Positions 1 to 10,769 of a stretch of 64,000 nucleotides of DNA are shown one piece after another. The stretch spans positions 11,533,248 to 11,597,247 of the forward strand of contig CM068551.1 of assembly GCA_035048495.1 (NCBI GenBank), read 5' to 3'. Origin of the DNA: Euptelea pleiosperma (Eukaryota > Streptophyta > Magnoliopsida > Ranunculales > Eupteleaceae). Within the stretch, counting starts at the first letter, position 1, and the number at the start of each line of letters is the position of its first letter. The notes under the pieces are model-generated. The model was not told the DNA's origin. It worked only from the letters and a program-made list of their open reading frames with translations, and did not search any database. A program made the translations under genes and the position numbers.

Positions 1-1690
1 CTTAATTAAATAATTATAAAATTAAAATAAGAATTATAATACACATATATGGGTCTCAAAGCAGTCTTCAACTCATGGGCCTTACTAAACCCCTGTGGGG
101 CCCCATAAGGAGATCACTAAAAAACTTGAAAAATTATTTTTTTTCTAAAACTTTTCAAAAGTCAAATATAGTCTTCTATTAGTTAAATAAAGTCAAAGTA
201 GACCTAATTAAAGTCTAAAAAGTCAAGAATACCATAATATATCAAAATAACAAAATTATTCTTTAAGAGAGTTTTAGGCTTTTACATTGTATCAATAGGT
301 GTTCGTGGGCTCGAGCGAGAAAGACAGGGGACGTGGAAACATCGGCAGTGGACGAGAGCAATTCGAATTAAAGATGTGTGAAAATGTGTTGCATGAGTAA
401 CTCTTGTCTAGTTAACTTTTTGATAATGATACTTTGACATCTGGACGTGGGCTTGTAGTTTTTCCTTGTGAAAGATTCTTACGTAAAAATCGCATGTGTT
501 GATTGATTTGTTTATTTTTACACTTCTAATTAGATTAAATCAAACAACTAAGAAATAATATATCTCTAATATATTAAATCCGAATCGGTAGAGATAATCA
601 CTTGTTAATCAATCTATCATATATAATTAGGATTGTTATTGTATGCGATTAGAATCCATCTACCAAGACCAAAAATTAGAATATAATGTTAATTAGTAAA
701 TTAATTTTTAAAATACATATTCACCCCCTCTAGGTATCTTTGACTGAATTGGAAGAACCTTTCAATTGGTATCAAAGCTTTGGTCACTTTTTTAAAGTCT
801 TAACAACCTAAGTGAGTTCCTATATAATTTTTTCCGATTTATAAAGATGCAAAGAGAATGTAGAAACACTTCTAGACCCATTATTCGATAGAGAGAATAC
901 CTGTTGGAAAGCAAAGATGAGAACTTTCCTCAAATCCATAGATTAACGAGTGCGGCTTACAGTGTTGAATCGATAGACAACTCCCACAAGTACAGTAAAA
1001 CATACTGTAGTCCGTAAGCCTAATGATAAGTAGTTAAATGATGACCATGGGGCTTGTTGTTTAAATAATAAGGGATTAAATGTTATCTTTAATGCCATTG
1101 ACAAGAATGAATTCAATCGAATCTCGACGTGTGAATTAGTTAAACAAGCATTAGACATCCTTAAAACTACTCATGAAAGAACCTCAGTATTTAAAATTTT
1201 TAAATTACAAATGTTGACTACTAAATTTGTATCCATCAGAATAGAGAAAAAAAAAGATGTTCATAGAGTGTTATGCTAAACTCAGTGATATTGTGAAATT
1301 AGCCCATAATTTGGGTGAGAAAATTCTTAATGCCAAAATTGTCAGATGTTGAATCTCAATTGTGTGGATGCTAGGAAGTCTCTAGAAAATCAATTAATAA
1401 ATCTAAAAAGAGACTTGCCTTATTTATCTAAGAGCACTGAGAAACTTGATAAAATGCTTAGTGTAGGAAATGAATATTGGTGACAATAATGGTTTAGGTT
1501 ATGTGCATAACAAGAACTCTGCATAGACTTTATTTACTTTAAAACTCAGTTTGTGAAAACTAATAAAATCTTACTTACAACCATGGTTGATCTACCCAGG
1601 ACTACCTAGAATAAACCAGTTTGTATCTACTATAGGGGTAAAGGTCACATAAACAAGAATTGCCTCCCTTGTTTTAGAGGCATTAGTTCT
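1..1690 (+). mobile_element. Decayed Copia (SIRE-like) LTR retrotransposon remnant
   Basis: A TGGTATCAAAGC block at 767-778 looks like the initiator-Met tRNA primer-binding site of plant Copia elements (usual form TGGTATCAGAGC). It follows a CACCCCCTCTAGGT-type sequence that commonly ends Copia LTRs, so roughly 1-766 probably holds LTR sequence, although its left edge is not visible. A gag remnant follows (separate entry). No integrase or reverse transcriptase is seen downstream. The element is a fragment. Confidence 0.6.
905..1668 (+). pseudogene. Copia gag remnant (UBN2-type gag plus zinc knuckle)
   Basis: Conceptual translation gives WKAKMRTFLKSID at 905 and, further on, NVIFNAIDKNEFNRISTCEL and TTHERT, which match the typical gag of SIRE/Tork-like Copia elements (WKARMKAFLKSID, LNAIFNAV..EFNRISTCE, LETTHEGT). 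A degenerate zinc knuckle CIYYRGKGHINKNC lies near 1623-1664, with one Cys replaced by Tyr. Several stop codons and frameshifts break the frame, for example after KSID and in the region of the expected FYAKLSDIV block. It cannot encode a working Gag. Confidence 0.7.
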
Positions 1691-2050
1691 CTTTTATAGC
1701 CTTCCTTCCTCTCAGGATATGAAACCCACATGCTTGTCCATTCTGTTAGGATTAAGTCCACATGTTCATATCTTATTGGCTTAACTCTTAGGGCCACTTG
1801 ATGTGCAACGCTCTATTCTTCGCCAACTATCATTAGTTGGATTTTGTGAATATTTGTCAGTTGACATTCGGTTAGAATGTGAATATTTGTTAGTTGGCAT
1901 TTGATTAGGACACAAATATTTGCCATCTGATGTTCGGGATGTTCTGGGTCCAATTTCTAACTCAGATACATTTGATTATGAGAACCTGCTAGTAAGTTGC
2001 TGACTTATCATAGAACACATCACATTTGCTTTGGGTATCAATCGGGGTGA
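1690..2050. other. Non-coding, three diverged copies of a ~37-bp unit at 1846-1945
   Basis: No gene is seen. A short tandem array built on the words GAATATTTGTCAGTTG and ACATTCGGTTAG occurs about three times between 1846 and 1945. It directly precedes the longer tandem array. Confidence 0.4.
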
Positions 2051-2054
2051 TTAT

Positions 2055-2515
2055 CTCATGAGATGGATGACATCTTGTTGAGAGGTCATTCTGAGAGATG
2101 GTTGATATTGATATCTGGCTGAGAGATTGTCTTGTGAGATGGACGATGTCTAGCTGAAGATCTTTCCGATAGATGTGGTTAATATCTGGCTGAGAGGTCT
2201 TTATGTTAGGTGGATGATATCTAACTGAGAGATCGTTTTGTGAGATGGATGATGTCTAGCTAAGAGATTGTTCCAGAGATGGTTAATATCTAGCTGAGAG
2301 GTCATTTTGTGGGGTGAATGATATATGGCTAATAGATCGTCATGTGAGATGGACGATGTCTAGCTGAGAGGTTGTCCTGAGAGATATTTGATGTTTAACT
2401 GAGAGATCGTCCTGAGAGATATTTGATGTCAGGCTGAGAGATCATCCTAAAAGGTGGATGATGTCTAGTTGAGAGGTTATCCTGAGAGGTGGGTGATGTT
2501 TGACTGAGAGGTCTC
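2055..2515. repeat. Tandem array, ~34-35 bp unit, about 13 diverged copies
   Basis: The unit is close to GAGATGGATGATGTCTAGCT followed by GAGAGATCGTCCT. Spacing is about 34-36 bp, with point changes between copies and no open frame. The array style resembles U3 tandem repeats of plant LTR elements, but no LTR boundary is visible here. Confidence 0.7.
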
Positions 2516-2986
2516 TTGGCAGGGCTTAGTGTAGGACCCCATTTGCTACTAGCAAACGGGAACATGAACTCCCGATTGCTAGCTGTTGATCACTAAGTTT
2601 ATATCATATATTGTCTTCGTACGGACGCATGTTAATGCCACGTGTTGGTCTCATGACTTGAAAAATCTAATACCCACAATTTGTATCCAAGCTCTTAGAG
2701 CACCCGACTAAATCCCACCGGGCACTCATGTCACCCCTTTCACATGTACCTAGTGTACTAGGATAAATCTCAGGGGGTGGCCATCGGAAACAAAACCAAA
2801 TAATTGGTTCTGTTCTGGATCCATCATTTCGAGAATTGGAACTGATAAGAATAGGAACCGATAAGAACCGACAATATTGGTTTTGATTCTGGGTACCTTT
2901 GGAATCCAACTTGCAACAGACCCGTTGACACCCATACTCCCGTAGCTCCAACTCCGTGCTTGATCTTATGATATCACCGACTCTTA
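2516..2986. other. Intergenic, no gene recognised
   Basis: Reading frames here are short and match nothing recognisable. The stretch separates the tandem array from the Harbinger-like element. Confidence 0.4.
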
Positions 2987-4182
2987 GGGCGTGTTTGGTA
3001 GGCATCAGCGGTAGGAAAATAAAATATTTTCTCGGCAATGCCCTTTTAATTAAGTGGTGTTTGGCGCTCAATTTGCGTGGGCGAATATTTGTCTGGGCCA
3101 CGAATTCACCCGCTTTTGCTGCTAAATATTTCTCAACCATCACCCCTGTGCGAATTTTTTCTCGCGATTTTACTCATCCCGAGCAATAAAATTTGGCCCC
3201 TGAAAAAAGGGTTTTGATCATCGAAGGGTTTCTTTTTGGAACCTTAGCAAAGCTTCCTCTTCTCATCTCCCCCTTCTGCCTCTTCTCTTCGGTGGTTCCC
3301 ATTGCCGTTGCAATCTCCAAGCTCTCAAACAACCGGTACGTCATCTCTATCTTTCTCCCTTCCCTCTCCTCAATTTTTTTCTTTGGTCGGACTCCAAGGA
3401 TTCCCATTTGTTACCCCCATTTCTAAAAACCCATGTTGGCGTGCCCACAAAGAAGATGAATCAATGGCTGATTTTTGGTGAGGATGATCTCCTCACCATA
3501 TAGATTACCCCTACAAAAAATCAGCCCATTCTGAGATTTCTAACACCGTCAAATGTGGTTTTCAAGTTCCCGGTAAAAAATTGTTGTTCATAATTCATCA
3601 ACGTCTAAACCAGTCTATGAGCATTAGAATGATTTGAATTTTTGTGAGGATGACCTCTTCACCATAGAGATCACCACTACAAAAAATCAACCCATTCTGA
3701 GATTTCGAACCACGTCAAATGTGGTTTTCAAGTTACCGGTAACAATCTATTGTTCTAAACGTTTAAACCAGCAGTCTATGAATATCAGAATGATTTGAAT
3801 TTTTTTGAGGATCTTCTGACCATATAGATCACCCCTGCAAAAAATCAGTCCATTTTGAGATTTCGAATCCCATCAAATGTGGTTTTCAAGTTATCCGGTA
3901 ACAATCTAATGTTCTCAATGTCTAAACCAGTCTATGAATATCATAATGATCCCTACAAAAAATCAGACCATGAGGGAGAAGTTCAAAAAATTGCTACGAT
4001 GGGATAAGTTCAAAAAATTTGCCATTACCAACCAAACACCATTTAACGAGGGAGCTGGTGAATTTTCTATCGACTGCCAAACGTCGTATCAAAGTTTAGC
4101 TGGACGAATATTTAACCAGATAAATGTTTGCCTGACTGAATATTTGCCTTGGAATTCTTTTTCTCGGCTACCAAACACGCCT
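2987..4182. mobile_element. Harbinger/Tourist-like non-autonomous element, ~1.2 kb, TSD TTA
   Basis: The left end GGGCGTGTTTGGTA and right end TACCAAACACGCC form an inverted pair, flanked by TTA at 2984-2986 and at 4183-4185. A 3-bp TTA duplication with a GGGCNTGTTTGG-type terminus is typical of PIF/Harbinger MITEs. No transposase domain is visible. The interior contains a ~163-bp tandem repeat and a C+T-rich stretch at about 3240-3400 that looks like host 5' UTR sequence, possibly captured. Confidence 0.7.
3474..3965. repeat. Tandem repeat, ~163-bp unit, three copies plus a partial fourth
   Basis: Blocks starting at about 3474, 3638 and 3800 each carry GTGAGGATGA-like sequence, then CTACAAAAAATCAGCCCATT, GAGATTTC and TCAAATGTGGTTTTCAAGTT. 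A partial unit starts near 3944. Related single units occur at 35500-35740 and 38700-38790, so the unit is a mobile repeat that expanded here. Confidence 0.7.
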
Positions 4183-4231
4183 TTAATGCGAATACCAAGA
4201 TTTTCTGAGTAAATATTTGATGATGGCCATG

Positions 4232-4600
4232 GGTCATCAATGTTGATGACTGATCATAGTATAAGCCAGGGGTAGTACATTTTTAGGGACCACTAACCTC
4301 ATGGATGTTTGCCCATTCTTAGGTGGACCTCATACTAAAAGAACAACTTGAATAGTGATTTCTAATCATTGGGTTAAGAGTATTTTTACAGTTTTTTTTC
4401 AACGGTGGATTTCAAGCATTATTTGGGTTACTCAGATCCAATGGTTATAAATCACTAATCAAGATGAATTTTGGTACGTAGGTTCTCCCATGGATGGGCC
4501 AACATCCATACGGTCAGTGGTCTTTTAAGAGCGGCAACTAGCTCATGCTGTGGTCCATCATCAATGTTGATGACCGACATTTGTGATCAAAGATCATCTC
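4232..4600. mobile_element. Mutator-type MITE (shared-core family)
   Basis: Palindromic element. The ends carry CATCAATGTTGATGAC, and the arms carry ATGGATGTTTGCCCATTC and GGGCCAACATCCATACGGTC. It belongs to the family whose core recurs more than 20 times in this window. The exact target duplication is not clear. Confidence 0.5.
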
Positions 4601-4687
4601 ACATTTTCTCACGACAAAAAATCTATCAGAGAATCCACGGTTTTTTCGCAAATGCGAAGGAAGCATTGAACGCACAGCCAGTCCGCA

Positions 4688-5095
4688 AGTAAGACTTGCC
4701 TGACCACCCATGCAGGTATGGTCAGGTAGCTACCTCACCACCCACAATATAATCCACGTGGCAATTTGTTAGAAGACACTGACCGATGTTGGACCAATCC
4801 GTAAGTGGACCTACAAACCAAAAATCAGCCTGATTAGTGATTTTAAACCTCTGGATCTTTGTACGGAAATAATGGTAAATAATTCTCAAATTCCTACTGT
4901 AAAAAGCAACCAACGAAAATGACTTCAACTAACGCCTAGAAATCACTGATCAGATTGATTTTAGGTTTGTAGATCCACCTAGGGATTGGCCAAACATCTA
5001 TACGGTCAGTGTTCTCTAATAAATTGCCACGTGGCTTATATTGTGGGTGGTGAGGTATCTACCTGACCATGGGTGGTCAGGCAAGTCTTACTCGT
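4688..5095. mobile_element. Mutator-type MITE, GTAAGACTTGCC ends
   Basis: Long terminal inverted repeats: GTAAGACTTGCCTGACCACC at the left and its complement at the right. These continue through the CCACGTGGCA box into the ATGGATGTTTGNCC core. Nearly the whole element is a hairpin. A closely related copy is at 6386-6755. Confidence 0.65.
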
Positions 5096-5200
5096 CCGTT
5101 GCATATCCCGTGATTGATGCCTGTGATTGATTGTGGAGCGCTCTTCGCGCTGAAAGGGTCCATACTAATTGAGAGAGAGACAACTGACGGCCTCTCTGTC

Positions 5201-5596
5201 GAGTAAATCTTTGACGACGGCCGTCCATCATTCACGTTAATGATGACCCACTATGTACCACGTGGCACACTCTTGGAGATATCTGACCGTATGAATATTT
5301 GACTTTCCGTAGGTGGACCTACAGGCTACAGACTAAAATCAACATGATTAGTGACTTTTAACTGACCCATAGTGAACCGTCTTTTTAATGGGTTTATTTT
5401 TGACCGTCGGATTCGAGCATTATTTGGGTACTCAGATCCAAAGGTTATAAATCAAAAACCAGGTTGATTATTACCATGTAGTTCCACTTAGGGATGGCCA
5501 AAACATCCATACTGAGTAGTCGTCAATAAGATAGTGCCACGTGTCAATACTGTAGTACGTAATTGATGACGGACATCCGTCATCAAAGTTTTATTC
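5201..5596. mobile_element. Mutator-type MITE, GAGTAAATCTTTGAC ends
   Basis: The inverted ends GAGTAAATCTTTGAC and GTCATCAAAGTTTTATTC enclose the shared core. The flanking 9-mers CTCTCTGTC (left) and TTCTCTTTC (right) agree at 7 of 9 positions, consistent with an aged Mutator-type duplication. Confidence 0.6.
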
Positions 5597-5769
5597 TTCT
5601 CTTTCCTCAAAAGTCTTCACACAAAGAATCAGAGAAAGTTTGTTCGTGTAAAATTACCTTTATACCACGAGAAATCAATAGACGAAAACACCCTTGGACG
5701 GTGTATGTCACGTGAACACCAACGTCCATCTCGGAGTCCGCGCTCACCTGCTCACCTGCACCAAGGCAA

Positions 5770-5947
5770 GAGTAAAACTTCTATCACACGAAATTGTAAA
5801 TCACACAATCACAAGTCAATGAGTTCTCGGCACGTACACAAGTGCTTTGCAACGTACCATGAACTTTTGCTTTTTAGGTATACGTGCCGAGAACTCATTG
5901 GCTGTGTTTGTGTGATTTGCTATCCCATTGTGACAGAAGTTTTACTC
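5770..5947. mobile_element. 178-bp palindromic Mutator MITE with perfect 9-bp TSD
   Basis: The ends GAGTAAAACTTCTATCACA and TGTGACAGAAGTTTTACTC are inverted. The flanking CCAAGGCAA at 5761-5769 is repeated exactly at 5948-5956. A 9-bp duplication identifies the Mutator superfamily. A second copy of the same element is at 14022-14197. Confidence 0.85.
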
Positions 5948-6139
5948 CCAAGGCAAAGGGTAAGACTGCAAAGAGCCCACCATTCCTTGCCTGTTGCCTG
6001 TTTCCTGTTTCCTGTAGGCTGTTGACCTACTTTGGTCCGGTCATAACTTAGTCTGGGCCCACGACAAAAAGACTTCGTAACCGTAAAGCTCGAATTAGAT
6101 GTCAACGATCAGTTCGGGTGCGGGTACCCATTAGACTAG

Positions 6140-6375
6140 AACCATTTAAGGATTCAGTACCCATCGATGATGCCAATCCTTAAAAATCAGACTGATTAGT
6201 GATTTCAAACCTTTGGATCTTTTACCCCAAATAGTGGTCAAAATGCTCAATTAACACGGTTAAAATTCAACCCATGAAAATAACTCCAATCCAACGCTTT
6301 GAAATCACTAATCACGCTAAATTTGTTCGTCTGCAAGTCCACCTAATGTTGAGGTCAAACATTGTAAGAAAGGAT
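6140..6375. mobile_element. Partial Mutator-MITE core
   Basis: Holds AAAAATCAGACTGATTAGTG and the mirrored AATCACTAATCACGCT halves of the shared core, with no clear terminal repeats. Probably truncated by the element at 6386. Confidence 0.45.
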
Positions 6376-6385
6376 CATGATATAA

Positions 6386-6755
6386 GAGTAAGACTTGCCT
6401 GACCACCCACAATATAAGCCACGTGGAAGTTTATTAGAGGACACTGACTGTATAGATGTTTGACCAATCCATGAGTGGACCTACAAACCAAAAATCAACT
6501 TGATTAGTGATTTCAAACCTTTATATGGAAATAATGGTGAATAATGATCAAATTCCTACGGTTAAAATCAACCAACGAAAATGACTTCAACTAACACTTA
6601 GAAATCACTGATCAGGTTGATTTTGGGTTTGTAGGTCCACCTAGGGATTGGCCAAATATCTATACCGTCAGTGTCCTCTAATAAATTTCCACGTGGCTTA
6701 TATTGTGAGTGGTCAGGTAGCTACCTAACCATGGGTGGTCAGGCAAGTCTTACTC
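6386..6755. mobile_element. Mutator-type MITE, GAGTAAGACTTGCC ends
   Basis: The terminal repeats GAGTAAGACTTGCCTGACCA and their complement are well conserved, and the internal arms pair almost throughout. The flanking 9-mers ATGATATAA and GGGATGTAA agree at 6 of 9 positions. Confidence 0.65.
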
Positions 6756-6756
6756 G

Positions 6757-7110
6757 GGATGTAACAAGGTGTAGCTTAAGCTAGTATCTGTTACTCACCG
6801 CAACGATCTGGGTCCACTGACCGCATGGATGTTTAGCCGACCCCTTTGTCGATATACAAACCAGAAGTCACAATGATTGGCAATCTCTAGCCATTAGATT
6901 TTAGTTTTTTTTAAAGGAGTAATTCTAGCCGTTGTATTCAAACATTTGTTTTAGTAGTAAAACCAACGGCTAAAAACCATCAAACAAGCTGATTTTTTGT
7001 ATGATTGTCTACCAAGGGATGGGCTAAACATCCATACAGTCAGTAGGGCCCAGATGGCAGCCGTAAGTGGTGTTAAGCTACGCGGTAAGAAATCTCAAAG
7101 AAAATAACAC
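6757..7110. mobile_element. Mutator-type MITE, core variant with TAACAAGG end
   Basis: Arms carry CACTGACCGCATGGATGTTT and AACATCCATACAGTCAGTAG plus GATGTAACAAGGTGTAGC at the left. The same core variant occurs at 13548-13925 and 34480-34920. The right boundary is approximate. Confidence 0.5.
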
Positions 7111-7448
7111 GTGGCTCGGAATGTGGTCGGTGAGCAAAGTTTTAGTCCAGAGAAGCAAGGTAGGGCAGTGAGGTAATTGCACATAGATCAAAGCGTATTT
7201 AGGTCAAATTTCAGAGCATTTCACTCCACGAGGTAACAACAAAATGGTACCCCTTTTCTTCGCTTGGAATTTATTACACTTTTCTGTTGGTTTACTTCTC
7301 TCTCTCTCGATTCCCCATGTATACGTGGGGTAAGAGCCTTTGTCTGCCTCGAGATTCGAGAAAACCTTCTTTATCGGCATGACATGATCAGCGACAACAA
7401 GTAAAAGCAAAGTTGAAAAAAAAAAGTAACCCCCTCTCTGTTTCTCAC

Positions 7449-7478
7449 CCTTTTTCTCTCTCTCTCTCTCTCTCTCTT
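7449..7478. repeat. (CT)n microsatellite in the NOI gene leader
   Basis: An uninterrupted CT run lies about 205 bp upstream of the start codon of the NOI/RIN4-like gene. C+T-rich leaders are common in plant genes; a regulatory role is only inferred. Confidence 0.7.
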
Positions 7479-7683
7479 TTCCTGAACAAAACTCAGTAAT
7501 CTGTGATCCTCTTCTTTCTCTCTCTTCATCTATTTAATTCGGGGCAGAAGCAGAACTCATGCTCTAGATCCCCAGAACTTGACCTTTTTCCCCCCTCCCT
7601 TTTATCTAAAACTTCTTCCACAATCACCAAGAACAAAAATACAAACCCTTTTGGAGGTAGCGTGTGAAGAGACTCTGAGTTCC

Positions 7684-8950
7684 ATGGATGTAAGTAGATT
7701 AAACCCAAACTTCTCACAAGTTTTCTTTCTCTCTCTTTTCTATTGATTATTGGCTTCAAGGTTATTCGTTTGTTCTGTTTTAGGAGTTTAAGAGAAGCCA
7801 TATACCGGCATTTGGAAACTGGGACTATGCAGATGGTCTTCCAATTACACAGTACTTTGAGTCGGCAAGACAAGCTGGCCTTCTTCGTTATGGTTCTGGA
7901 GAACGAGATTTATACATGGCAGGCGACTTGTACGAGGAAGATCTTAAGAAACCAACCATAGCTGTTGTTTCTCGCAGAAAGGTAGTTCAGATTTTATTTT
8001 TTTTCCAAATTTATGTTAGACGTAAGAGTCTCGTATCTGATTCTGTTTGTGTTCTTGCTGCTTCCAAGTTCCAACTCTTATCTTTGTGTTGGGTTTTCGT
8101 TCTCAAAAGAGTCAAAACTCAAAATCTTTCCAAAAAAAGATTGTAATGCTTGAATGGCCGTCGTCCCAACGTCCTGATCGTTTGTTCCTCGGTATTCACA
8201 TCACATAAATCCCAAAGACTATCTAACGGTCAGGACCATAAGAACGACATTGTCCACAGCGTCATTTGCTATAAAAGATGTGAGTCTAAAATAAATTTTG
8301 AGGCCTGTTTTTTCGAATATTCCCCATTAATAATAGATTTTTTTTCTGTACATGGACAAAAAAGCCCATGAATTAAATCATAAAATATCGTATTTTCATG
8401 GGTATTTTGATATCCATGTGATGGTCTTGAGGATTTGTGTGGATCCATCTCCTAGGGATACTACAACAGTGCTACATTATCGTGCTTAGGAAAAAAATTA
8501 ATTTTTTAGAAAATTTGAAAATAATTATGGGGATAAGCAAAGATTTGTATCGGTCGAGGGGAATGGATGGAGGGATGGACGTATGATGATACGGGGAATG
8601 ATGTGCAGGCAAAGAGTACAGAAAAACGTTACCCGCATGTTAAGGAGCAGAAAAAGCAAGGAAGGGTGTGTGACATGACGGAACAGCCAAGACAAAAACC
8701 TAATCGACCACCACCACCACCTAGGGCTCCTAAAGCTGTTGACGAGGATTTGTACAAAATTCCGCCCGAGCTCCTCTACACTACTACTAAGAGGGTAGGT
8801 TTGTCTCCCTCCCCCAACCCCCAACCCCCAACCCCCATCCCCATTTCCTTATTTTTATGTTTTTTAATGGCTAAATATATCTTTTTGTGTTTGCAGAAGA
8901 AATTATTTGGTTTCTTTTCAAGATGCCTGGTTCCCACGTGTGCGGTGTGA
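7684..8950 (+). CDS. NOI/RIN4-like small membrane-tethered protein, four exons
   Basis: Exons 7684-7689, 7784-7981, 8609-8794 and 8897-8950 join in phase 0 with GT-AG borders to give 147 residues. The first exon encodes only Met-Asp. The second has IPAFGNWDYADGLPITQYFE, matching the core of the plant RIN4/NOI family (P-x-FGNW-D/E), whose RIN4 member is an immune regulator at the plasma membrane targeted by bacterial effectors. The third holds a basic stretch, a Pro run (about residues 100-104) and DEDLYKIPPELLY. The C-terminus KKLFGFFSRCLVPTCAV has two Cys next to basic and aromatic residues, as expected for S-acylation; membrane attachment is inferred. The closest plant relatives are usually annotated as sorbin/SH3-like NOI proteins rather than RIN4 itself. 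The frame is intact and likely expressed. Confidence 0.85.
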
Positions 8951-9310
8951 ATTTGGAGAAGAAGAAGAAGCATAGATATATTGAAATAGTATAGGGGGTG
9001 TTATGAAATTATGTATTCTGTACTAAAGGTTGGTCATATATATTGTAATCTCATCTTTGGGAATTGCTGCTTAGTGAAGATATTTCTTGTTCATCTTATT
9101 TCATGTGTTGCAATTCGGATCGGAGTGTTGCAAATTTCGAAGCAAAAGATTCGGAAAAATTCGTGAATAATTCGCGAACAATTCGTTCATGGTCAAATAT
9201 TGGAAAAGGATGTTGTTCAGGTTTTTTGAATAATTTGTACGGTTTGCCAATTAGGCCTTGCTTGGTATCCTGTCTATAGTTTGCAGGGAAATGTTTGTAG
9301 GCAGAGGGTT
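8951..9310 (+). other. 3' flank of the NOI/RIN4-like gene
   Basis: Probable 3' UTR and downstream sequence; a GAAGAAGAAGAAG tract follows the stop codon closely. A TTCG-rich patch at 9135-9185 has no recognised identity. Confidence 0.4.
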
Positions 9311-9314
9311 CAGG

Positions 9315-9735
9315 CATCGAGGACCTCTTTTTTCTGACCCCCCTCTCAAGAGTAGTGCTCTCTCTGCTGTAGAATCCAACGGTGTTGTGAGAGAAGTGTC
9401 TGTCACAACGCAAAATACGAGTCATGTGGCGCACTCTTAGTGGACGCTGACCATATGGATGTTTGGCCAGTCATTCGGTGGACCTATAAACCAAAAATCA
9501 GCGTGATTAGTGATTTACAACCTTTGGGTATTTGCACGCTCAATAATGCTCAAATTCCTACCGATACAATTAACCCATGAAAAGTAACTTCAATCGAATC
9601 ACTAATCAGGCTGATTTTTTGGTTTAGAGGTCAACAGAGGGACTAGCCAAACATCCTTACGGTCAGTGTCTACTAAGAGCGTGCCACGTGGTTCCCGAGA
9701 GGGGTCAGAAAAAAGGGGTCCCCGAGGCCTGAACT
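9315..9735. mobile_element. Mutator-type MITE with GGACCTCTTTTTTCTGACCC ends
   Basis: The left end GGACCTCTTTTTTCTGACCC and right end GGGTCAGAAAAAAGGGGTCC are inverted and surround the common core (ATATGGATGTTTGGCC and its mirror). The ends differ from the GAGTAAAACTT type although the core is the same. No clear target duplication was found. Confidence 0.55.
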
Positions 9736-9759
9736 GATTTGATAAACATTAATGAGAAA

Positions 9760-9935
9760 TTTTTTGAAGGGTCGAAATTTAGAAGTGGCCACATCATGTG
9801 CCCAATCATATTGCACCTGGTGCAAAATCATTTCCCCTACATATAGGTGTACCTGGTGTAATATGATAGGACGCATGATCGCTGCTTCTAAATTTCCGTG
9901 CTTCAAAATTTTTTTCGACATTAGTTGTGGGAAAA
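9760..9935. repeat. Short palindromic repeat
   Basis: TTTAGAAGTGGCCACATCAT at the left mirrors ATGATCGCTGCTTCTAAA at the right, and the centre has TTGCACCTGGTGCAA. Probably a small foldback MITE; the superfamily is not clear. Confidence 0.45.
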
Positions 9936-10769
9936 TTGCATGGTTACGGAGGGGAGAGCTGCTGGGGGAGTGCACTTTTTAACAAAACATGATTGGGTGT
10001 AATGCAAATATTTGTTGGATGTTGCGCCACTAAGCCTGCATACAAAAATGTTGCAAACGTTAGCGACCAAAATTTTGTAGTGCTACCAAAAGCAAGGCCT
10101 AAGTGGAAAATTTACCATGGTTGCATCTAAAATTGATCCCAATAGATGTGCATTTCTCTATCTTTTTCTGATAAATATTTGAATCTTGGAAGTTGAAAGT
10201 GGTGGTGGTGGTGGGGGGGGGGACAGTATTGGAAATTGGAACAGGAGTTAAAAGGGGATGTAAAGGTGTATTTGATGCTAATATCATGGGCTACTTCATA
10301 TGATACCTCTTTTATATGGTGGCACAGATTTCTAAGTACACATGGTTTTGTATTCTCTTTTGTTAAAATTCAAAACCCTATTTCACCTAACAGTATTATA
10401 GATGAAAAAGTTAAGTTGTGCCATTTGGTTTATGGGGTTTAAACCCCACTTTGTAAAAGTATCCGTTAGCTTTAAGAGAGAAAAGATGGCCTGTTTTTGT
10501 TTAGTGGGCGTTAATCCAAATACTCCTTTTAAAAAAAAGGGGGGCAGGGTGTGTGTGTGTGTGTGGACAGAGGATAACATCATGGAAGTGTAAAGGTATT
10601 GGGATAAGGCTTCCTGTCTATTTTTAAAATGGGTGAGGGAAGTATTGGCTGAGTGTGTCCATGGAGAAAAAAAAAGGAAAAAGGAAAAAAAGTAATCCGA
10701 CGTGTGCTCAAGCGTGCAATTGCATCTGTGCATATCCCATCATTCGAGAATAAATCTTTAGCCAAGTGG
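9936..10769. other. Intergenic, with (GT)n tract at 10548-10564
   Basis: No gene is recognised. It contains a G-rich stretch near 10203-10222 and a GT microsatellite. Open frames on both strands here lack any recognisable domain. Confidence 0.4.

Noticed and set aside
3193..3426. Possible captured gene exon in the Harbinger-like element
   Set aside because: C+T-rich text with a GGTACGTC donor-like end, but no homology could be recognised and no acceptor or downstream exon was found.
5104..10733. P1BS-like GCATATCC sites at 5104 and 10727 as PHR1 targets
   Set aside because: They lie far from the PHO1 genes and occur by chance or within MITEs; none was seen close upstream of either PHO1 copy.
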